A stretch of DNA of 63,795 nucleotides, taken from positions 1 to 63,795 of the forward strand of contig NZ_JARHZJ010000087.1 of assembly GCF_029258205.1 (NCBI RefSeq), given 5' to 3'. The translations under genes and the position numbers were made by a program. The notes under the pieces are model-generated. The model saw nothing but the letters and a program-made list of their open reading frames with translations. It searched no databases and was not told where the DNA came from. Positions 1 to 10,730 of this stretch are shown here, one piece after another (within the stretch, counting starts at the first letter, position 1; every line of letters begins with the position of its first letter). This DNA comes from Clostridium sp. GTDB taxonomy: Bacteria > Bacillota > Clostridia > Clostridiales > Clostridiaceae.

Positions 1-43
1 TGACCTCAATTTATCAATTAATAAAGATCTATCTTTTATGCAT

Positions 44-86
44 AAAAATGCACACCTACTAGTGAAAATTTCACTAAGGTTGTGCA
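44..86 (-). terminator. Second hairpin downstream of ssrA
   Basis: Arms at 49-67 and 68-86 are imperfect inverted repeats (TGCACA/TGTGCA outer, TAGTGAAA/TTTCACTA inner). Read on the minus strand the hairpin is followed by a run of T (complement of 44-48). It could be a back-up terminator for the tmRNA transcript or the end of a gene outside the window. Nothing else is recognisable in 1-157. Confidence 0.4.
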
Positions 87-157
87 AAAATACTCAAAAA
101 ACATAAAAAGGGATAAAATATATATTAAAATCAATTTAAATTTTATATCTAAAAAAT

Positions 158-208
158 AAAAACACAATGGGAAAGTATTGATTCCTCAATATTTTCCCAT
201 TGTGTTTT
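158..208 (-). terminator. ssrA intrinsic terminator
   Basis: Arms of about 23 bases (158-181 and 186-208) match except for one G/T wobble and enclose a 4-base loop. On the minus strand the hairpin begins about 17 bases after the CCA end of tmRNA and ends in a T-rich stretch, as expected for a factor-independent terminator. Confidence 0.85.
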
Positions 209-224
209 TATTTAAGTTCTTATT

Positions 225-585
225 TGGTGGAGGCGACGGGTGTCGAACCCGTGTCCGAAAGTAGATCCATCTAGCTTTCTACGAGCGTAGTCTGTATATT
301 AAATTTCGCTTACAAGAGTGCCTACAGACAGGCGCCTTGCTCGCTAGCTTCATAAGTTCCGTTCCTAGCTCAAAGCTTTGCTAAGCTCGGTTCCCCACTA
401 ATTATGACACCAGTATCCTAAGCCGTGGGCAACCTAGGGCTGATGAGTAGCTTATATTAAGCTGCTAATGCAAAATTATTATCTTCTGCGTTTATCTTTA
501 ATGCATACTTTATTATCGAGGCACCATGCTTCCCTCGACTCGCTTATCAAACCCATCTTACCCCCGTCGAAGCCAAAACGCCCCC
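225..585 (-). ncRNA. ssrA: tmRNA (10Sa RNA)
   Basis: tmRNA rescues ribosomes stalled on broken messages by acting first as an alanyl-tRNA and then as a message for a degradation tag. The minus strand begins with GGGGGCG at 585 and ends with the CGCCUCCACCA acceptor at 225. These pair as a seven-base acceptor stem with the G3-U alanine identity wobble. A T-arm (GGGUUCGACACCC type) lies just before the 3' end. The tag frame runs from 489 to 457 and reads AEDNNFALAA followed by UAA, with a resume GCA codon. The length is 361 bases, typical of the one-piece form. Its partner smpB and the associated nuclease gene rnr lie about 3-4 kb upstream on the same strand. Confidence 0.97.
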
Positions 586-907
586 ATGTATGAGATAATA
601 TGGTCTAAACGCTAAATTCCATATTCAATTTTTAAATTTAAAAGTTTTAATCAAACTTATGTTCTCATTATATATCAATTAATTAATTTAGTCAAGGGAC
701 ATATATTTTTGTTTGTAAGAGACAAATTCCTTGACTAATTAATTAACTTTTAACATTCTAAAACAGACAATTTATATAATACCTAATTATACTTAAAATA
801 TCAATGGTTAATTTTACCTTAATTAAAATTTCTTATCTTTTACTCTCGCTATACTTAAAATATAACTTATTAATAATATTTAACTTATAGAATAATATTT
901 TTTTAAA
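586..907. promoter_or_regulatory. Intergenic region between xpt and ssrA
   Basis: No gene is visible. On the minus strand a TATTAT -10 box (595-600) lies ten to fifteen bases before the tmRNA 5' end and fits an ssrA promoter; no convincing -35 is seen. An inverted repeat with arms at about 679-699 and 727-746 (AATTAATT..AGTCAAGG) surrounds a 27-base loop. It may be a weak xpt terminator, although it lacks a strict T tract. Confidence 0.4.
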
Positions 908-1486
908 TTATTTAAAGTAAACTTCTCCATCTTCTATTTTATCTATAGTAACTAGAGACTCAACTCTTATTCCTTTATCCTCTAAGTGAGCTCTTCCACT
1001 TTGGAATCCTTTTTCTATAACTATTCCTACTCCAACAACTTCTGCTCCAGCTTGTTTAACAACATCTATTAATCCAAAAACTGCACATGCATTTGCTAAG
1101 AAATCATCAACTATAAGGATTTTCTCTCCTGGTTTTATGAATTTCTTATCAACAACAACATTGTATATTGTTTTTTTAGTGAATGAGTAAACTTCTGAGT
1201 TAAATAACTCTTCTCTCTTGTTTCTTGGTAATCTTTCTACTTTCTTACCAAAAACAACTGGTACATTATCAAAGTATTGAGCTGTTATTATTCCTAAGCC
1301 TATTCCTGTTGATTCTATTGTAAGGATTTTGTCTATTTGATCATTTTTAAATTTATCTTTAAATTCTTTTCCTACTTCGTTAAAAAATTCTACATCCATT
1401 TGGTGATTTAAAAAAGAATCAACCATTAAAATATTATCTTCTGTAACTCTACCTTCTTTTTTTATCTTATCTTTTAATAGTTCCAT
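908..1486 (-). CDS. xpt: Xanthine phosphoribosyltransferase
   Basis: This 192-residue type I phosphoribosyltransferase converts xanthine and PRPP to XMP in cytoplasmic purine salvage. The PRPP loop is visible near residues 124-136 as [13 protein letters not shown], and the N-terminal [12 protein letters not shown] matches the Xpt family. The length equals that of the Bacillus enzyme. An AAGGATG ribosome site lies seven bases before the ATG. A -10-like TATAAT (1534-1539) lies upstream. In bacilli xpt is often controlled by a guanine riboswitch; I could not find the conserved purine-aptamer core in the roughly 120 bases upstream, so control here appears different. It seems to be a single-gene transcript. 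Confidence 0.95.
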   Translation of the reverse strand: MELLKDKIKKEGRVTEDNILMVDSFLNHQMDVEFFNEVGKEFKDKFKNDQIDKILTIESTGIGLGIITAQYFDNVPVVFGKKVERLPRNKREELFNSEVYSFTKKTIYNVVVDKKFIKPGEKILIVDDFLANACAVFGLIDVVKQAGAEVVGVGIVIEKGFQSGRAHLEDKGIRVESLVTIDKIEDGEVYFK

Positions 1487-1658
1487 TCGGTTACATCCTT
1501 TCTTACTATTAATTTATAGTATTAATTTTCTATATTATATCATAACAGAAAAACTTATTTCTATCTAATTTTATTATATAGTATTCTTAAGATTCATGTA
1601 ATCCTTTTTGGTAATTCTTTATATAATAATATTAGAAAAATATTTAGGAGAGATAAAT

Positions 1659-2639
1659 ATGACTTTATTTCAATCATTAATAATACTACTTATATGTATT
1701 TTATCCATAATTATAATTTTATATTTAATTGAGTCAGATAATTTTTCACCAGAAAAACAAATAAGAAAATATGTCTCTCTAGGAAAATTCCAAAAAGCTC
1801 TTTATTTTTTAAACAAACATTCAGAAAAATTAGATCCTCTATTTTTCTATAACAATAAAATTTTAGTATTATCAAAACAAAAAGATTTTGATTCAGCCTA
1901 TGAACTTTCTATAGAGGCAATAAAAAAACTTAAAGAACCTAACTATGAATTTTACAATAATATTTCATTTGTATATTACAATCTAAAACTTTACCATAGA
2001 GCCATAGATTTTTCAGAAAAAGCCTTAAGTTTAAATCCTATAGATACCTTTGCTTTAAGTAATAAAGGCTTCTCTTATATTAAAATAGGGGAATACTCTA
2101 AAGCTGAGGAATGTTTTGATAAAGCCTTAGAGTTTAATCCTAGCTTTAAAAATGCCTTATCAGGAAAGGCTCACTGTGCTTTTGAAAAGGGAGATTATCT
2201 TCTTGCTACTAAATATCTTGAAGATTTTGTTTCAATTGAAAAAGAAAATGCATCTGCTTATAAAAAATTAGGAGAATGCTATTTTCTATTAAATGATTTA
2301 AAAAACAGTTCTAAAATGTACGAAAAATCTTTAGAAATCAATTCTGAAAATGATGCTTGTTATTGTGAATATTCCAATGTGTTGCTTTACTTAGGGCATT
2401 ATGATAAAGCCCTAAACAATTTAAATAAAGCTCTTTCTATATCTCCATATAACTTTGTGGCCTTTTATTATAAAGCACGAGCTTATTCATTAAAAAAAGA
2501 CTTTGATAATGCCTTTTATTATTTAGAAAGAGCATTCCATCATTGTAATTCCTTAAAAGAAATAGCTCTTAAGGATGAAATGCTTACAAACTTAAAGTTT
2601 TTCTCAAAGTTTAGTGAGTTATTAGAAATTAATTCTTAA
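1659..2639 (+). CDS. Membrane-anchored TPR protein
   Basis: A 326-residue protein with one N-terminal hydrophobic segment (about residues 3-25) followed by a string of tetratricopeptide repeats to the C-terminus. Typical repeat endings such as YSKAEECFDKALEFNP and YDKALNNLNKALSISP are visible. It is therefore a membrane-tethered scaffold facing the cytoplasm, but no partner can be named. An in-frame ATG lies 51 bases upstream, but I chose the ATG at 1659 because AGGAGAG stands seven bases before it; the longer version has no ribosome site and would add odd hydrophobic residues. It is transcribed opposite to its neighbours and ends at a shared terminator. Confidence 0.85.
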   Translation: MTLFQSLIILLICILSIIIILYLIESDNFSPEKQIRKYVSLGKFQKALYFLNKHSEKLDPLFFYNNKILVLSKQKDFDSAYELSIEAIKKLKEPNYEFYNNISFVYYNLKLYHRAIDFSEKALSLNPIDTFALSNKGFSYIKIGEYSKAEECFDKALEFNPSFKNALSGKAHCAFEKGDYLLATKYLEDFVSIEKENASAYKKLGECYFLLNDLKNSSKMYEKSLEINSENDACYCEYSNVLLYLGHYDKALNNLNKALSISPYNFVAFYYKARAYSLKKDFDNAFYYLERAFHHCNSLKEIALKDEMLTNLKFFSKFSELLEINS

Positions 2640-2642
2640 TTT

Positions 2643-2693
2643 AAAAATGAGCCTTATTAATAATTTATTTTACACAAATTATTAATAAGGCTC
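2643..2693. terminator. Bidirectional terminator between convergent genes
   Basis: Perfect 18-base arms (2649-2666 and 2676-2693, GAGCCTTATTAATAATTT and its complement) flank a 9-base loop between the TPR gene and the minus-strand lipoprotein gene. The T run is clearest on the minus strand. Confidence 0.85.
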
Positions 2694-2710
2694 TAAAATA
2701 TATTTATAAA

Positions 2711-3319
2711 TTACTCACTAAAATCATCTATGCTTATACTTAAAAAAATACAGTCATTATTTCCATTAATAGTTTCTTTTATTTCCTCTGAATCCATGTC
2801 AATTCCTATAACATTACTATTAATTCCATTTCCTAAAGTTGCATAATAAAGGCAAACTCTCTTTCCTTTTTCAAGTTCTAACTCATGATCTCCAGCAAAA
2901 TTAGCACTTAAATAGTCTTTTATATTTTCTTCAGCCTTGTAATTATGACGACTATAAGCTCCCGCTCCTCCTAAAAGACAATTTATCCTATTATCATCTT
3001 TAAAGTTTATTCCTAAGATTATATTCTCTTTCCCCTTTTCAGCTATTTCACTTATAGCTGTCAAAATCGTTTCATTTTTCACTTCTTTTCCCTCTTTATA
3101 AACCTCATAATTTAAATGAATCCTATAACCATTGTTTTTAGAAATATTTTTCACATTATAGAAAAAAACTCTATTGTCAGTCAAATTTAAAATCTGCTCC
3201 TCTTTTTCTGAAAACTTCTCAAAACTTACCTTTGCAACATCATTTTTAGAAAACTCTCCACATCCAATAAATAAAAATGCTGGAATTATAGCTAAAATTA
3301 CCCCTTTTAAAACTCTCAT
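2711..3319 (-). CDS. Putative lipoprotein of unknown function
   Basis: A 202-residue protein beginning with a short basic end and a hydrophobic core that finishes in the lipobox FIGC at residues 17-20. It is predicted to be exported and lipid-anchored to the outer face of the membrane. The rest is hydrophilic and rich in Lys, Glu and Asn, with no motif I recognise. An AGGGGTG ribosome site lies upstream of the ATG. It shares a terminator with the convergent TPR gene. It stands between xpt and smpB without an obvious operon link to either. Confidence 0.75.
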   Translation of the reverse strand: MRVLKGVILAIIPAFLFIGCGEFSKNDVAKVSFEKFSEKEEQILNLTDNRVFFYNVKNISKNNGYRIHLNYEVYKEGKEVKNETILTAISEIAEKGKENIILGINFKDDNRINCLLGGAGAYSRHNYKAEENIKDYLSANFAGDHELELEKGKRVCLYYATLGNGINSNVIGIDMDSEEIKETINGNNDCIFLSISIDDFSE

Positions 3320-3500
3320 TAAAACACCCCTATATTAATTTTTATATTATAATTTGCAACCCCCGATTTATTAAAATTTTATAAATTAATAATAAACAAA
3401 AGTTCCTTTACTTAAATATAAAAAAGGTTCTTAAAAGATAAAAGTTCTTAAATTTTACAATATAATAACTTTATTCTTCTAAGTACCTTATAAAAACAAC

Positions 3501-3971
3501 CTAGTATCTATTCCTTTCCTTAAGTTGTCTATCCATTTCTCTCTTATGAGCCTTTTCAAGCATTGTATCTCTCTTGTCGTAGTTTTTCTTACCTCTACAA
3601 ACTCCTAAGTTAACCTTAACTCTTCCATTTTTTAAATATAAAGAAAGCGGTATTAAAGCAACCCCTTGCTGCTGAACTATTCCTATTAATCTTTGAATTT
3701 CACTTTTATGAAGAAGTAATTTTCTTTTTCTTAATGGATCAACATTAAATATGTTTCCTTGTTCATAAGGACTTATATGCATATTATTTATAAATATTTC
3801 TCCATTATTTATATCTGCATAACAATCCTTTAAGTTAACTCTTCCGTTTCTAATAGATTTAACCTCTGTTCCAACTAAAGCTATACCTGCTTCCATAGCT
3901 TCATCAACAAAGTAATCATGTCTAGCTTTTCTATTCTCTGCTAATGTTTTATTGTCTTTTCTCTTTGCCAT
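3501..3971 (-). CDS. smpB: SsrA-binding protein SmpB
   Basis: SmpB binds the tRNA-like domain of tmRNA and delivers it to stalled ribosomes. The 156-residue protein shows family landmarks: the ARHDYFV stretch near the N-terminus, [23 protein letters not shown], and a basic C-terminal tail ending KERNRY that enters the mRNA channel. An upstream GTG is in frame, but it overlaps the Shine-Dalgarno; the ATG at 3971 is preceded by AGGTGAG at proper spacing and gives the expected MAKRK start. It lies downstream of rnr and upstream of ssrA on the same strand, the common Firmicute arrangement. A small hairpin with GCATTTT/AAAATGC arms (4001-4027) sits in its leader. Confidence 0.96.
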
Positions 3972-4285
3972 ACTTCTCACCTACTATGGTTATATTAAAA
4001 GCATTTTTACTTACCAAAGCAAAATGCCTCCTATTTCTTCTTTTCTTTTCTTTTTATTTTAACATACTTACTATTTAAATGTAAATTCACAAAACTATAC
4101 TTATTAACACTAAGCGCCAACCATTCTCTATACTTTCTTAAATAAAAGCTTCAAATCACCTTATCTATTAACTAAAAACCTAATTATATAAAGATATTAA
4201 TAAAACTTATAGATAGAATGTAGAGAATATCTACATAAATTATTAATGAAATGTAGATATTCTGCAAATCTATCTATAAGTTTTT
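3972..4285. other. Gap between rnr and smpB
   Basis: No gene is seen. It holds the palindromic repeat after rnr (4202-4284) and a short inverted repeat at 4001-4027 (GCATTTT/AAAATGC) that is followed by TTTTAAT on the minus strand. The latter looks like a weak attenuator just before the smpB ribosome site. The rest is featureless AT-rich DNA. Confidence 0.4.
4202..4284 (-). repeat. Palindromic repeat acting as rnr terminator
   Basis: A long imperfect inverted repeat has arms at 4202-4236 and 4250-4284: outer AAAACTTATAGATAGA against its complement, inner AGAATATCTACAT. It abuts the rnr stop codon and ends in T on the minus strand. The outer AAAACTTATA and inner GAATATCTA segments recur in the element at 38218-38367, so it appears to be a member of the same dispersed family. 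Confidence 0.7.
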
Positions 4286-6553
4286 CTATCTTCCTATTAT
4301 AATCTCTTCCTCAGCAGTTTTTTCTCTTGGTTCTATTATTTCAACCTTTCCTTCTGATTCAAGCTCTTTTTTTACTTCATCAAGTAATTCTTCTCTCTCT
4401 TTAGTTTCAGCTTCTTTTTCTTCAATAGTATATTTATCTTCAACTATTTCAAAATAAACTTCTCTAGTATCCATTTCTACTCTTGAGCAAAGAACCTTAA
4501 CTCTTTCTCCAAGTTTATAAACTTTCTTAGTTCTTTCACCTATCAATTGAAGGTTTTCTTCATCATAGATATAATAGTCATCTCTAAAACTTGTTACATG
4601 AACAAGACCTTCTATGGTATTTGGAAGTTCAACAAAGGCTCCAAATCCAGTAACTGAAGAAATAATACCATCAAATATTTCTCCAATTCTATCTTTCATA
4701 TATTCAGCTTTCTTAAGATCATTTGTTTCTCTTTCAGCTTCTTGAGCTATTCTTTCCATTTCCGAAGATTGCTTAGATGCAGAATCAACAATACTTAAAA
4801 GTCTCTTAGCTCTCTTAGAATCAATCTTCTTATTTATATATTCTTTTATTATTCTATGAATTTGTAAGTCTGGATATCTTCTAATTGGTGAAGTAAAGTG
4901 ACAATAGTATTCGGCTGCTAATCCAAAGTGTCCTGCACAGTCTGGAGAATATCTAGCTTGCATCATACTTCTTAAAAGTAAAGTATTTATTACCATCTCT
5001 TCATCTTTACCCTTAACTTCTTCAACAACCTTTTGTAAATCTCTAGATTCAATAAGCTCTCCAAAATTAAATGAATATCCTAAGCTATATGCAAAGTTTT
5101 TAAATCTTTGAAGCTTTTCATTATCTGGCTCCTCATGTATTCTATATACAAAAGGTATTTCAGCCTTATTCATATATTCTGCTATAGTTTCATTGCATAC
5201 TAGCATAAATTCTTCTATGATTCTATTTGCTATAGCTCTTTCATATGGTTTTATATCTATTGGCTTTCCTTTTTCATCTAAAATTATTTTGCTTTCTGCA
5301 AATTCAAAGTCAATAGCTCCTCTTTCCATTCTTTTCTTATTTAAAATTTTACATAACTCTTCCATAGCTTTAAAGTCATCTACTAAGTCTTTATATCTAT
5401 CAATTAATTCTTTATCATTATCTCTTAATATCTTAGTTACATCAGTATATGTCATTCTCTCATTAGTTTTAATTACACTTTCATGTACTGAATGATTAAC
5501 CACATTTCCTTTATGATTTATTTCCATAAAGCAAGTTAATGCAAGTCTATCAACCTGTGGATTTAATGAACATATTCCATTTGATAACTTTTTAGGAAGC
5601 ATAGGAATAACTCTATCAACTAAGTAAACAGAAGTAGCTCTTTTAAAGGCCTCTTTATCTAAAGGATTGTTTTCTTTTACATAATGAGTTACGTCTGCAA
5701 TGTGAACTCCTAATTTATAGTTTCCATTTGGAAGTCTTTCTATAGATACAGCGTCATCTAAATCCTTAGCATCTTCACCATCTATAGTAACCATTTTTAC
5801 ATCTCTTAAATCTGTTCTTCTCTTAATTTCTGACTTTGGAATTTCCTCTGAAATTTCTTCTGCAAATGCTAAAACTTGTGGAGGAAATTCTTCTGGAAGA
5901 GCATATTTCTTAATTACAGTTATAATATCTAATCCTAAATCTCCTCTGTTTCCTAATATTTCTACTACTACTCCTTCTGGATTTTTTCTTCTACCATCTG
6001 GCCACTTAGTTATTTCAGCAACAACTACATTGCCTTTTTTAGCTCCATTTCTATCTTTCTTAGATATGAATATATCATTTTGAATTCTTTGATCCTGTGG
6101 AAGTACAAATCCAAAACTCTTATTATCTTCATATATTCCTATTACTTTTGTGTTAACTCTTTCAGTTACTCTTACTATTTCACCTTCACGTCTCTTGCCT
6201 TCTTGATTTTCTTTTAAAACCTTACCTAATACTCTATCTCCGTTCATAGCTCCATTTAAAGCATTTTTAGGTATAAATACATCTGTTACTCCTTCTTCAT
6301 CTGGTATTAAGAAACCAAAGCCTTTTTGATGAATTTGGATTTTTCCAGGTATTAAACCCACTTTATCTATTAATCCAAATCTATCTTCCTCATCTCTTAC
6401 TATTAAGCCCTCTGCTTCTAATGCCTTAAAGACTTTTTTAAATTGCTTATATTCAGCTTTATTTATGTTAAATATCTTTGATAGTTCTAACATTGTCATT
6501 GGTCTGTATGCTTCTTCTTTCATAAGACCTAAAATTATATCTTTTATTTTCAT
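4286..6553 (-). CDS. rnr: Ribonuclease R
   Basis: A 755-residue processive 3'-5' exoribonuclease that digests structured RNA and works with tmRNA-SmpB to remove faulty messages. Domain order is as expected: an N-terminal winged helix (residues 1-60), cold-shock domains (about 65-220), the RNB catalytic domain with the metal-binding DGEDAKDLDDAV stretch (near 258-269), and a C-terminal S1 domain (about 625-705, GEIFDGIISSVTGFGAFVEL). A short acidic tail follows. The start is supported by GGAGG eight bases before the ATG. It lies in the order secG-rnr-smpB-ssrA, a grouping seen in many Firmicutes, although intergenic spaces of about 290 bases allow separate promoters. Confidence 0.97.
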   Translation of the reverse strand: MKIKDIILGLMKEEAYRPMTMLELSKIFNINKAEYKQFKKVFKALEAEGLIVRDEEDRFGLIDKVGLIPGKIQIHQKGFGFLIPDEEGVTDVFIPKNALNGAMNGDRVLGKVLKENQEGKRREGEIVRVTERVNTKVIGIYEDNKSFGFVLPQDQRIQNDIFISKKDRNGAKKGNVVVAEITKWPDGRRKNPEGVVVEILGNRGDLGLDIITVIKKYALPEEFPPQVLAFAEEISEEIPKSEIKRRTDLRDVKMVTIDGEDAKDLDDAVSIERLPNGNYKLGVHIADVTHYVKENNPLDKEAFKRATSVYLVDRVIPMLPKKLSNGICSLNPQVDRLALTCFMEINHKGNVVNHSVHESVIKTNERMTYTDVTKILRDNDKELIDRYKDLVDDFKAMEELCKILNKKRMERGAIDFEFAESKIILDEKGKPIDIKPYERAIANRIIEEFMLVCNETIAEYMNKAEIPFVYRIHEEPDNEKLQRFKNFAYSLGYSFNFGELIESRDLQKVVEEVKGKDEEMVINTLLLRSMMQARYSPDCAGHFGLAAEYYCHFTSPIRRYPDLQIHRIIKEYINKKIDSKRAKRLLSIVDSASKQSSEMERIAQEAERETNDLKKAEYMKDRIGEIFDGIISSVTGFGAFVELPNTIEGLVHVTSFRDDYYIYDEENLQLIGERTKKVYKLGERVKVLCSRVEMDTREVYFEIVEDKYTIEEKEAETKEREELLDEVKKELESEGKVEIIEPREKTAEEEIIIGR

Positions 6554-6805
6554 GCTTTTTCCTCCGTTCTATATATAGATTTAAATGCAACTTGTATATT
6601 TTAGCTCAAAGCCTGTTTATCTTAAATTCTAATGAATTACCTTACCTAATTATCTAAGATATTGCCAGGAAACATTAATTTATCATCCTACTAATATGAT
6701 ATGTTTAATTTCTCTCTTTGATTAAGGAAATTCAATCCAACATTAACTTAAAAATTTTTCTTTAAAAGTATTAGATATGAATTTTTAATTCACTTCAATA
6801 TAATT

Positions 6806-6833
6806 TAAAAGCCACCCTAATTATATGGGTGGC
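6806..6833 (-). terminator. secG terminator
   Basis: GCCACCC (6811-6817) and GGGTGGC (6827-6833) form a GC-rich hairpin ten bases after the secG stop codon, followed on the minus strand by T residues. It separates secG from rnr. Confidence 0.8.
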
Positions 6834-6842
6834 CAAAAACAA

Positions 6843-7073
6843 CTATTTAACTAAATTTATAGCTAATGTATTTATAGCGAATAATACAGATGAAAAGATA
6901 GTAACCTTTATAAGTCTAGCTTCTCTTGTTCTACCTTTATTTCTTGAAAAGAAGCTATCTTGACTTCCTTGAATTAATCCACTTAAGGCATCTGCTTTAC
7001 TTGGTTGCATCATTATTGAAACCAAAATTACTATAGCTAAAATAGTTTGGACCACTACTAAAATTTTATTCAT
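6843..7073 (-). CDS. secG: Preprotein translocase subunit SecG
   Basis: SecG is the small auxiliary subunit of the SecYEG protein-export channel. This 76-residue protein has two membrane helices (about residues 3-22 and 53-74) joined by a cytosolic loop containing QPSKADALSG and FFSRNKGRT, both characteristic of the family. I chose the ATG at 7073 because AGGAGG precedes it; the longer frame would add 17 residues without a ribosome site. It is placed between eno and rnr, the usual Gram-positive position. Its own hairpin terminator follows directly. Confidence 0.93.
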   Translation of the reverse strand: MNKILVVVQTILAIVILVSIMMQPSKADALSGLIQGSQDSFFSRNKGRTREARLIKVTIFSSVLFAINTLAINLVK

Positions 7074-7477
7074 AAGAAAACCTCCTAAGCTTTGTATAGT
7101 TGCATAATTCCATAAAATTATCATATCATACCAATGAAAATTTTACAATATTTATATACTTTCTAGCACACTTTTATAAAATAATACATATTATATAGTT
7201 TAACTATTTTTCTATCTTCTTATACTATAAAATGCTCTTCTTAGAGACTTTTATATAGTTTTATATAATACTAGTACTATAACATTATTAAAAAAACTTA
7301 AGGAACTATAATAATTAAAAACAATTATGATAAATAAAAAAACTTCGCCCTAAAAATAGGACGAAGTTGAATACCCAATACCACCTAATTTATATTAGTA
7401 TTGATTGTATTTTAATTATGACTAATAAAAACTTAGTTTTTTATTTATAAACTTTTATTTTTATCTTTAAAATATAA
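7074..7477. other. Gap between eno and secG
   Basis: No gene is seen. The gap contains the eno terminator (7334-7368), a small CAATAC/GTATTG hairpin near 7376-7407, and AT-rich DNA in which a secG promoter must lie; no box is distinct enough to name. Confidence 0.3.
7334..7368 (-). terminator. eno terminator
   Basis: Arms at 7341-7354 and 7356-7368 (AACTTCG..CCTA / TAGG..CGAAGTT with one mismatch) are followed on the minus strand by a run of seven T. It lies about 110 bases beyond the eno stop codon. Confidence 0.8.
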
Positions 7478-9211
<1,734 letters not shown>

Positions 9212-9268
9212 AATAAAAAAAGACTCTCCTAAATAAGCTGAATTATCAACTCTTTAGGACAGCCTTTT
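9212..9268 (-). terminator. gadC terminator
   Basis: Arms at 9219-9233 and 9253-9267 (AAAG.CT..CCTAAA type, two mismatches) are followed on the minus strand by a long T run. The structure begins just after the permease stop codon. Confidence 0.75.
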
Positions 9269-9272
9269 TAAA

Positions 9273-10730
9273 TTAGTGTTTATGACATGCTACTACATGA
9301 TGAACATTTTTTTCATGAGAGTGCATGTATTTTTGACATAAATAATAAATAGCAAATGGTAATATTAATGATATTACATAGCTTATAATAAGCATCCACA
9401 TATACTCATGTGATTGAACTAAATTTCCTGCAATTGATGTAGGCGGAACAAAGGATATAAAGAATGCAAATATAGAAGTTACAAGGCCAACTACTGCTAC
9501 TATAATCTTAACTAGTTTTCCACCAGGAATTTGATAAGCTCCATTTAATCCTTCTCCTAATATAGCTTTTATATATCCTACGAAGAATAGAATATATCCA
9601 CTTAAATAAATTACAACTGTTAATGACATTGCTGCTAAGAATGAAAGATTACTTCCACCTGCTCCGAATGTTAAAACAGCATCCCATATACTAACAATTA
9701 TACCTTGTGCTATAACTAAATAAACTGGTACATCCTGCTCATTTGTTTTAGCCCATGATTTTGGAATAGCGCCTTCTTCAGCTGCTATAATCATTCCTCT
9801 TGTCGGTCCTACAACCCATGAACTTACTTCTGCAATTACACCAAAAGCAAGTAATAAAGCTATTATCTTGACTAAAATTGTATTGTTAGCTGTAAAATGC
9901 CCTAATAAAACAGCAAAAGTTTGAACTACCCCAGCACTTAAATTTATTTGATCTTGAGGAATAACTGCTGCTATTGCAAGCCCTCCTAAAGTACTAACAA
10001 CAATTGCCACTATAACTAATAAAAACATTGCTAATGGATATTCTTTTTTTGGATTACTCATTTCATTTGCATGGGTAGCTGATGCTTCTACACCCATGTA
10101 AGATAATATAAATGATACAAATACAACTAATGTATTTACTTTTGTAAAGTCTGGAACAAAAGTATCTTTACTTGATATGTATATAGTATTACCTTGAACT
10201 ATATATACAAGAGATAAGATTATTAAAATAGCTGCTGGTAAAAGTATTCCTACTATAAAACCTATTTTAGCTATTTTAGCAGTATATTTTGTTCCCCCCA
10301 ATTGAGATAATGCTAAAATCCAAAAGATTACAAATACACCTATAAATTTTATCATTGTATTACTATTTAGTGCTGGCCAATCAAATACATATGATAAAGC
10401 CCCAAGAATGAAGTAAATCATGGTTACAAATCCAACTGTTATTTCAAAGAATTCAAAAAATAAGTTTGCAAAACCATATTTTTTACCTAAATTCTTTCCA
10501 GTCCAAGTGAAAACTCCACCTTTTTCCCATCCATCTACAGTTGCCATTTCAGCAGCACATAAAGCAACTGGAATAAACCATAAAAATCCTCCTAAAAGTA
10601 GATAAAATACTAAGTGTAATTTAGATGTTGCAAATGTAGGATATTCATATACAGCCATAACCATAGAGGCTGTCATTGCGAAGAACCCAAACAATGTTAA
10701 TGATTTTTTTGTTGTTCCTTCCTGTTTCAT
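9273..10730 (-). CDS. gadC: Glutamate/GABA antiporter family permease
   Basis: A 485-residue, twelve-helix amino-acid antiporter of the APC superfamily. It closely resembles GadC, which swaps external glutamate for internal GABA in acid resistance. Family sequences include FFAMTASMVMAVYEYPTFAT near the start, CAAEMATVDGWEKGGVF, QLGGTKYTA, FILSYMGVEASATHANEMSN and NLSAGVVQTF. The cytosolic tail (about 465-485) is short and rich in His (HSHEKNVHHVVACHKH); it may be a shortened version of the pH-sensing C-plug of E. coli GadC, which is inference. An AAGGAG ribosome site precedes the ATG. No gadB decarboxylase is next to it; it stands alone between gpmI and eno with its own terminator. Confidence 0.88.
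   Translation of the reverse strand: MKQEGTTKKSLTLFGFFAMTASMVMAVYEYPTFATSKLHLVFYLLLGGFLWFIPVALCAAEMATVDGWEKGGVFTWTGKNLGKKYGFANLFFEFFEITVGFVTMIYFILGALSYVFDWPALNSNTMIKFIGVFVIFWILALSQLGGTKYTAKIAKIGFIVGILLPAAILIILSLVYIVQGNTIYISSKDTFVPDFTKVNTLVVFVSFILSYMGVEASATHANEMSNPKKEYPLAMFLLVIVAIVVSTLGGLAIAAVIPQDQINLSAGVVQTFAVLLGHFTANNTILVKIIALLLAFGVIAEVSSWVVGPTRGMIIAAEEGAIPKSWAKTNEQDVPVYLVIAQGIIVSIWDAVLTFGAGGSNLSFLAAMSLTVVIYLSGYILFFVGYIKAILGEGLNGAYQIPGGKLVKIIVAVVGLVTSIFAFFISFVPPTSIAGNLVQSHEYMWMLIISYVISLILPFAIYYLCQKYMHSHEKNVHHVVACHKH

Noticed and set aside
1..224. Integrated element attachment site next to ssrA
   Set aside because: No duplicate of the tmRNA 3' end, integrase or recombinase is visible; only terminator-like hairpins.
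1487..1607. Guanine riboswitch upstream of xpt
   Set aside because: Expected from Bacillus, but the conserved purine-aptamer core is not seen on the minus strand before the start codon.
5193..5495. 100-residue frame opposite rnr
   Set aside because: It lies entirely within rnr on the other strand, is low-complexity and lacks a ribosome site; it is a shadow of the real gene.
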